Below, one piece after another: positions 58,815 to 64,000 of a DNA stretch of 64,000 bases. This DNA is from CAJQQY01 sp045104975. Its GTDB lineage: Bacteria > Bacteroidota > Bacteroidia > Chitinophagales > Saprospiraceae. The translations under genes and the position numbers were made by a program. How positions within the stretch are numbered: position 1 is the first letter of the stretch; every line of letters begins with the position of its first letter. The stretch spans positions 1 through 64,000 of the forward strand of contig JBGCCY010000033.1 of NCBI GenBank assembly GCA_045104975.1. Direction: 5' to 3'. The notes under the pieces were generated by a model that did not search any database, had not been told where the DNA came from, and saw only the letters and a program-made list of their open reading frames with translations.

Positions 58815-59408
58815 ATGAAAAAAAGAACCTTTCTTCTGTTTTTCCTTCTAGTAATTTCCCTTCTGTTTTTTTACAAAAAAAGAAAAAGCATCAACTTCAA
58901 TCCAATGCATCAAATGGGTGAATCCATCGATGATTTGGAAGGTGTCAAAGTTTTCTACAATGGTTCAATTAGTCATATTGAAAATCGAAACGTTTCGAAA
59001 GATGGTTACAATCTTGGACTCCGTTGGCAATGCGTCGAATTTGTCAAACGATTTTATCTAGATTTTTTTAATCATAAAATGCCTGATTCCTACGGTCACG
59101 CAAAAGATTTTTTTGATGAAAATGTAAAGGATGGAAAACTAAATGAAGCGAGAAAATTGATTCAGCATTCCAATCCAAGTTTAGTAAAACCTAAAATATA
59201 TGATATTTTAATTTTTGGCAAAACGAGTTCCAATGCCTTTGGACATATTGCCATTATTTCAAAGGTGAGTGATGATGAGATTGAAATTATTCAGCAGAAT
59301 ATGGGCTACTTTGGAAAATCCAGAGAAAGGATAAAACTAGTCTTTGATTTTGATAGATGGAGTTTAAAAGATCCAAAAGTACTAGGACGATTAACTCTTC
59401 GGCATTAA
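58815..59408 (+). CDS. Membrane-anchored CHAP-domain amidase/peptidase
   Basis: 197 residues. An N-terminal hydrophobic anchor (about 5-20, followed by KKRKS) and a CHAP domain. The nucleophile is Cys73 in LRWQCVEFVKRFYLDFF, His144 lies in NAFGHIAIISKV, and N162 (IIQQN) is the likely third residue. The RWQCVEFV context resembles the glutathionylspermidine-amidase-type CHAP group as well as peptidoglycan amidases. The anchor places it in the periplasm. Third envelope-type hydrolase in this stretch. Confidence 0.83.
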   Translation: MKKRTFLLFFLLVISLLFFYKKRKSINFNPMHQMGESIDDLEGVKVFYNGSISHIENRNVSKDGYNLGLRWQCVEFVKRFYLDFFNHKMPDSYGHAKDFFDENVKDGKLNEARKLIQHSNPSLVKPKIYDILIFGKTSSNAFGHIAIISKVSDDEIEIIQQNMGYFGKSRERIKLVFDFDRWSLKDPKVLGRLTLRH

Positions 59409-59547
59409 GCAAAAAAAAGGATTATTTTTTCCTTTCCATTAGTCAAAATGATCTCCACATTTAAGGTTGTTTTTTCGACTTGAAAAAGAAAAAATAATCA
59501 CAAATATTTAAACTACTAGTTAGCTAGGATCTTAAACAATTTTCGAA

Positions 59548-60252
59548 TTAAAAAGCATATCCTAAGTGTAATCCGAATCTTGGTGACCATTTTTCAGTAT
59601 CGTTAAGAGGAAGGTTTATATACTTTTGACTAAACAATTCATCTCCAATAGAATCAAAATCCTTGATTGCTGAAGCTTCATTTAATGAAGCCTTATCATA
59701 AGTATTTGTAGATTTTCTAGTTTTGTAACCAACTCCTACAAAAATATCGAAAGATAAACCATTTGATTTAATCCATTGATAACCTATGGTTCCACCACCA
59801 CCAATAGTGGTCGTTACTCTTTCTCTTGAAAGGTTTTGCTCAATTCCAGAGTCTCCAGAACTATAATCAGTTAAATCTTTTTTTACATTTCGGAATCGTC
59901 CAAATCCGCTAAAGAATAATCCTTTGCCAGCATTACCATTAGGGTAGAATCGAACTTCTGGAACAATAATAATACCTTGTCGGGTATTATCGTATTTGTA
60001 ATTATTCCCTGAGATCGAAACACTTGCATTAGATGAACCTGCTAATAACCCAGCAGAAAGTTGTAAAGATAACTTTGGTTTTATTACTCTTTCATAAGCA
60101 AATTGATATTGCCCTCCGAAGACACCAAGAGTATTGAATTTAATAATAGATAATTTGTCCTGAGCAGTTTTTTGATCGGCCTCCTGAGCATTCATAGAAA
60201 AGGCAAGAATGCAAAATGTTAATAGAGCCGTGATTTTTCTTAGATTTTTCAT
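59548..60252 (-). CDS. Outer-membrane beta-barrel protein, porin-like
   Basis: 234 residues. Signal peptide (MKNLRKITALLTFCILAFSMNA) then alternating hydrophobic/polar strands: FNTLGVFGGQYQFAYERV, LSLQLSAGLLAGSS, GIIIVPEVRFYPNG, GLFFSGFGRF, IGYQWIKSNGLSFDIFVGVG. It ends in FGLHLGYAF, whose terminal aromatic residue is the usual barrel-assembly signal. The opening resembles DUF3575-type Bacteroidota barrels. Probably an 8-10-strand barrel; no specific function. Confidence 0.8.
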   Translation of the reverse strand: MKNLRKITALLTFCILAFSMNAQEADQKTAQDKLSIIKFNTLGVFGGQYQFAYERVIKPKLSLQLSAGLLAGSSNASVSISGNNYKYDNTRQGIIIVPEVRFYPNGNAGKGLFFSGFGRFRNVKKDLTDYSSGDSGIEQNLSRERVTTTIGGGGTIGYQWIKSNGLSFDIFVGVGYKTRKSTNTYDKASLNEASAIKDFDSIGDELFSQKYINLPLNDTEKWSPRFGLHLGYAF

Positions 60253-60393
60253 GCGTAATTTTTTTAAGAATTATAAAATAGGCCGTGAGTTATTTATGTA
60301 AATCATTTACAGACTCAAGACCATCTTTAATGAAAAATCCCCTACGTGAGATTTATTTTTCTAAATAAAATTATCTAGAGAGGAATAAGGTTA

Positions 60394-60546
60394 GAGCATG
60401 TTTAAATTTTTAACTAACTGAAAGTCAATGATTTGTGGTTCTTGTTATCAATTTCATTTGAAGTTTAGCGAGCTAAATAAAAATTAAATTGGACGTAAGG
60501 CTCATAAAGCGTTGATTTTTAGGACGGTAAAATTTTAAACATGCTC
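60394..60546. mobile_element. 153-bp MITE-like element with TTA target duplication
   Basis: The ends are inverted repeats: GAGCATGTTTAAA at 60394 and its complement TTTAAACATGCTC ending at 60546, with looser pairing beyond. TTA flanks both sides (60391-60393 and 60547-60549), consistent with a 3-bp target duplication. No coding capacity. Terminal sequence and TNA-type duplication are like IS5-family elements, so it may be a non-autonomous derivative. Confidence 0.7.
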
Positions 60547-60592
60547 TTAGAAAAAATATAGATTTATGCTTGCCAAAGAACTTTAATTAACG

Positions 60593-60636
60593 ACAAAAAA
60601 AAGAGTGATAAATGCAGTCTCGCATTTATCACTCTT
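60593..60636 (-). terminator. Terminator of the cystathionine beta-synthase gene
   Basis: AAGAGTGATAAATGC (60601-60615) pairs perfectly with GCATTTATCACTCTT (60622-60636). A-run at 60595-60602 gives the U-tract on the minus strand. Confidence 0.9.
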
Positions 60637-60655
60637 AATTTAGTTTAAAAGAAAA

Positions 60656-62014
60656 CTACACTGCCTGAATAATATCATACTGCGTCAAAATATGCAACAT
60701 TCCCGCTTTATCTTTCGCAATAACTGCCGAAGTTTTTTTAGAAAAATACTTACTCAATTGCTTACAAGGCAAATCAACTTCTACCATTGGAAAAGCAGGT
60801 TCCATAATTGATTCAATTCTATTTTCAGAATTATTCAATGGATTTTCCAACAAATAATTCAAGACAGTTGTCTCGGTAATTGAACCAATAATTTCATCTC
60901 CTTCCATCACCGGCATTTGAGAAATGTCTCGATCTTTCATCATTTTAAATGCTTCCCGAACGGTAATATCTTTAGTGATTGACAAAAATTCTTTATCTGA
61001 TTTTTTCGAAATCACATCTTTTACTTTCAATTCATCTTCCAAAAATCCTCGATCTCTCATCCAATCATCATTGTATAATTTCCCAACATATCGACTTCCG
61101 TGATCGTGAATCAATACCACCACCACATCATCTTTAGTCAATTGATCTTTCAACTGCAACAAACCTGCAAAAGCCGATCCCGCAGAATATCCCAAAAATA
61201 AACCTTCCTCCCGAGCCAATCGTCGAGCCATCACTGCACCAGCTTTATCCGATACTTTTTCGAAATGATCAATTACAGAGAAGTCAACATTTTTAGGTAA
61301 AATATCTTCTCCAATTCCTTCTGTGATATATGGATAAATTTCTTTTTCATCGAACTCACCTGTCTCATGGTATTTCTTGAACACAGAACCATAAGTATCG
61401 ATTCCCCACATTTTAATATCTGGATTTTGTTCTTTTAGGTATTTTCCAGTTCCTGAAATTGTTCCTCCAGTTCCTACACCAACAATGATGTGGGTTACTT
61501 TTCCTTCTGTTTGGTTCCAAACTTCAGGGCCAGTACTCTCATAATGTGCTTGTCGATTCGACAAGTTATCATATTGATTACACCAGTAAGAATTAGGAAT
61601 TTCTTTGCTTAATTTTTCTGCAACAGAATAGTAAGATCGTGGATCATCAGGCGTTACATTAGTTGGGCAAACGATTACTTCAGCTCCATGCGCTCTCAAA
61701 ATATCGAATTTCTCTTTCGATTGTTTGTCACTTGTCGTGAAAATAGTTCGGTAACCTTTTACACAAGCTGCCAATGCTAAGCCCATTCCAGTATTCCCAG
61801 AAGTACATTCGATGATGGTTCCGCCTGGTTTGATATCGCCTCGTTTTTCTGCGTCTTCGAGCATTTTGATCGCCATACGATCTTTGATAGAATGACCAGG
61901 GTTGAAAGTTTCTACTTTGCAAAGAACCAAAGCAGGACAATCTTCAATCACTTTATTTACTTTTACGAGAGGAGTATCGCCAATCGTCTCTAGGATATTA
62001 TTGTAGTAGTTCAT
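60656..62014 (-). CDS. Cystathionine beta-synthase (PLP enzyme with tandem CBS domains)
   Basis: 452 residues. The fold-type II PLP domain has NPGHSIKDRMA (PLP Lys), ECTSGNTGMGLA (substrate loop), GVGTGGTISGTGKYL (phosphate loop) and EGIGEDILP. The C-terminal ~115 residues form a Bateman pair of CBS domains (VKDVISK, DISQMPVMEGDEIIGSIT, TSAVIAKDKAGMLHILTQYD). That makes it cystathionine beta-synthase rather than cysteine synthase: serine plus homocysteine give cystathionine, and the CBS pair binds a regulatory ligand. No N-terminal haem-binding region is present, as in bacterial forms. LysM gene 157 bases upstream on the same strand. Confidence 0.9.
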   Translation of the reverse strand: MNYYNNILETIGDTPLVKVNKVIEDCPALVLCKVETFNPGHSIKDRMAIKMLEDAEKRGDIKPGGTIIECTSGNTGMGLALAACVKGYRTIFTTSDKQSKEKFDILRAHGAEVIVCPTNVTPDDPRSYYSVAEKLSKEIPNSYWCNQYDNLSNRQAHYESTGPEVWNQTEGKVTHIIVGVGTGGTISGTGKYLKEQNPDIKMWGIDTYGSVFKKYHETGEFDEKEIYPYITEGIGEDILPKNVDFSVIDHFEKVSDKAGAVMARRLAREEGLFLGYSAGSAFAGLLQLKDQLTKDDVVVVLIHDHGSRYVGKLYNDDWMRDRGFLEDELKVKDVISKKSDKEFLSITKDITVREAFKMMKDRDISQMPVMEGDEIIGSITETTVLNYLLENPLNNSENRIESIMEPAFPMVEVDLPCKQLSKYFSKKTSAVIAKDKAGMLHILTQYDIIQAV

Positions 62015-62171
62015 TAAATTGGTTAAGGATTTAAAAATATAATTTGATGCCGCAAAGGTCTTATTTTTTGACCTAGAAAAGCAATCTATTTAAGTTATTT
62101 TTTTTTGAAATGTGTTCTACTTACAAGATGACTTAAAATCATCTTGCGATTAAACTAATTTATGTTTAAAA

Positions 62172-63032
62172 CTATCTCAAAGATTTGATAATGGTATAAA
62201 ATCTATGGTCACGAGCTCCAAGCATTTTTGCCACTTTAGGAGTCAAAATAACCTTGACATTGGGCCCATAATAAACTTTGCTCGAAGGTCGTCCAATCAC
62301 TTTTAAATAAATAGAACGATTATTCATAGTATTGGTTACTTCAATAATTGAGTTAATCGGAGCGGAACTATGAAGTGCTGTTAACTTTCCTTCTGTCTTA
62401 GAATTTTTATTCCAAGCCGCCACACCACTTTCTGTTTTTTCAAATTTGATTCCTTTCGCTTGCAAGTAATGTCGTTCATTCAATTGACTTGCTTGCCATT
62501 CTGGTGGAACAGGTTTTAGTTTTCGATATTCTCTTGGAATACCTTCGGTACTAATCCAACCGACATGTAAATATTGCCCAAGTTTAAGATCATTTCCCTC
62601 CAAATTATTTCGCTGTTGGATATCTTCCACCGGCATCCTAAACATTCGTTTGGCAATACCATAAAGTGTATCTCCTTTTTTTACTTTATAATAAATAGAA
62701 GCATGTTTTGTTGGATCAAAATCACTTCGTTGGTAACGTTTGATCGCCTTATTAGGAATAGGAATGTTAATATAAGTACCGACTGAAATGTCAGAAACTG
62801 TTTCTAATTCTTCATTATAATACATCACCTCATTGAACTCTAATCCATAGAATTTCGCTAAGGAATACATGGTTTGTTTTTTCTCTAATTGATGAACAAT
62901 TATTTTTTGGTTACTTTCATTGACGGTAAGGAATACACTATCTTGTGCCGTCAAATAAGTCAAACTATCTCCTTGATGGGCAAAAATTAAGCAGGAAAAA
63001 AGTAGTAAAGTGAGTGTTGTTAAAAACTTCAT
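62172..63032 (-). CDS. LysM-domain exported protein with RlpA-like C-terminal domain
   Basis: 286 residues. Signal peptide (MKFLTTLTLLLFSCLIFA) then two LysM modules: about 48-93 (QTMYSLAKFYGLEFNEVMYYN) in part, and about 113-158 (KKGDTLYGIAKRMF, VEDIQQRNNLEGNDLKLGQ). The C-terminal ~90 residues (SGVAAWNKNSKTEGKLTA, NTMNNRSIYLKVIGRP, ILTPKVAKMLGARD) look like a double-psi beta-barrel as in RlpA. It binds peptidoglycan and may act as a murein glycosidase or division/morphology factor. The RlpA catalytic residues could not be confirmed. Confidence 0.82.
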   Translation of the reverse strand: MKFLTTLTLLLFSCLIFAHQGDSLTYLTAQDSVFLTVNESNQKIIVHQLEKKQTMYSLAKFYGLEFNEVMYYNEELETVSDISVGTYINIPIPNKAIKRYQRSDFDPTKHASIYYKVKKGDTLYGIAKRMFRMPVEDIQQRNNLEGNDLKLGQYLHVGWISTEGIPREYRKLKPVPPEWQASQLNERHYLQAKGIKFEKTESGVAAWNKNSKTEGKLTALHSSAPINSIIEVTNTMNNRSIYLKVIGRPSSKVYYGPNVKVILTPKVAKMLGARDHRFYTIIKSLR

Positions 63033-63218
63033 AGTACGAAAAATTTTAAGATCACAGAGCGCTAATGTGAAATTGTATTTGTTTAAGTCTTTGATTATCA
63101 GATTTTTACAAATATTGTTATGGTTTATTTGGAAAAAATGAAATTCGTGTGAATAGTTTTTCTTGAAAAAAAATAGCTACTCTGTTTTCTCTAGTGTTAT
63201 TAAATTCAATACAAAAAT

Positions 63219-63965
63219 ATGAAATCTCTAGGTATAATACCCGCTAGATTTGAATCTAGTCGTTTTCCAGGGAAACCTTTGGTGAAAATTGATGGCAAAA
63301 CCATGATCCAACGGGTCTATGAACAATGTCAAAAAGCGACAACTTTGACTGAGGTAATCGTGGCAACTGACGATGCTAGAATTTTCGACCATGTGATTTC
63401 TTTCGGCGGGAAAGTAAAAATGACTTCCCCAAATCATCCAACAGGAACAGACCGAATTGCAGAAGTTGCAGCCTCTATGGAAAACTTCGAAATCATCGTT
63501 AATATTCAAGGTGATGAACCATTTATTCATCCAAAACAAATTGAAGCAGTCATTAATATTTTTGAAAAAAATGAAAAAGCACAAATCGCAACTGGCGTAA
63601 AATTAATTAATAATCAAGCAGATATTTTTAATCCAAATGTGGTGAAATGTGTTTTTGGAAAAAACGGGAAAGCATTGTTATTTTCTCGAAGCCCAATTCC
63701 TTTTTTGAGAAATGAGGAAAAAGAAAATTGGTCTGTTTCGAGTTTTTATAAACATATTGGGATGTATGCTTTTCGAAGAGATACGCTTTTGGAAATCACA
63801 AAATTGTCTCCTAGCAGATTGGAAAAATTAGAATCACTGGAACAACTTCGATGGTTGGAAAATGGAATGGAAATATTTACGACGGAATTGCCTTTTGATT
63901 CTTTTGGAATTGATACGCCAGAAGATTTAGAAAAAGCTAATGATTTTTTGAGAAAGAAAAACTAG
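63219..63965 (+). CDS. kdsB: 3-deoxy-manno-octulosonate cytidylyltransferase
   Basis: 248 residues, exact family length. IIPARFESSRFPGKPL is the nucleotide-binding signature. EVIVATDDARI, HPTGTDRIAEV, NIQGDEPFIHP, SRSPIPF and HIGMYAFRR are the conserved KdsB blocks. It activates Kdo with CTP to CMP-Kdo for lipid A core synthesis in the cytoplasm. The start at 63219 leads directly into the signature. It ends 35 bases before the window edge. Confidence 0.95.
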   Translation: MKSLGIIPARFESSRFPGKPLVKIDGKTMIQRVYEQCQKATTLTEVIVATDDARIFDHVISFGGKVKMTSPNHPTGTDRIAEVAASMENFEIIVNIQGDEPFIHPKQIEAVINIFEKNEKAQIATGVKLINNQADIFNPNVVKCVFGKNGKALLFSRSPIPFLRNEEKENWSVSSFYKHIGMYAFRRDTLLEITKLSPSRLEKLESLEQLRWLENGMEIFTTELPFDSFGIDTPEDLEKANDFLRKKN

Positions 63966-64000
63966 CTACTGACTTTAACTGACCATTGATGACTTCTCGC

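Overview
The window is AT-rich DNA from a member of the Bacteroidota, most probably a Saprospirales-like lineage. The evidence is direct: about twelve of some thirty genes encode proteins with an N-terminal signal peptide and a C-terminal type IX secretion (T9SS) sorting domain. SprB-type and PKD/Ig-like adhesin repeats are abundant, a DUF3276/PUR protein is present, TTTG/TAnnTTTG promoters fit, and Shine-Dalgarno sequences are generally weak. Genus cannot be assigned from the sequence alone.

Layout. (1) 1-24036 is a surface-protein island. It holds the 3' part of a giant SprB-repeat adhesin with a gliding-type (type B) C-terminus, a small M15-like peptidase, a secreted hypothetical protein, and then five paralogous modular T9SS proteins in tandem on the + strand. 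Two of the five combine a dockerin-like and a cohesin-like module; three share another sorting domain, and the last (22741-24036) is a short mosaic. Palindromic hairpins sit between several of them. (2) 24122-26466 holds a tRNA-Lys, a HAD phosphatase and dinB. (3) 26488-41536 holds three T9SS metalloproteases (one reprolysin-like, two M43-like), a beta-helix T9SS protein, a sterol-desaturase-family membrane enzyme with a small partner, and a TPR histidine kinase. A large intergenic region here carries a decayed T9SS tail. (4) 41972-48908 holds an ABC exporter, a PUR/DUF3276 nucleic-acid-binding protein and a third dockerin/cohesin paralogue. (5) 49140-53582 is the most unusual part. It has a 45-codon double-glycine peptide gene not found among longer ORFs, a second TPR histidine kinase, and a patatin phospholipase fused to a receiver-like domain. 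A degenerate duplicate of the 3' end of the patatin gene lies just before the peptide gene. (6) 53844-59408 holds a thioredoxin-like T9SS protein, an ECF sigma factor with an overlapping membrane protein (probable anti-sigma factor), and three cell-envelope hydrolases (beta-lactamase-fold, NlpC/P60, CHAP). (7) 59548-63965 holds an outer-membrane barrel protein, a 153-bp MITE-like element, cystathionine beta-synthase, a LysM protein and kdsB.

How it fits together. Most of the window supplies the cell surface: large adhesin-like proteins and proteases exported by a T9SS encoded elsewhere, plus envelope hydrolases. KdsB shows that the cell makes Kdo-containing LPS. The peptide, kinase and patatin-receiver group is the best candidate for an undescribed system, but no maturation enzyme for the peptide lies in the window and the functional link is inference from proximity.
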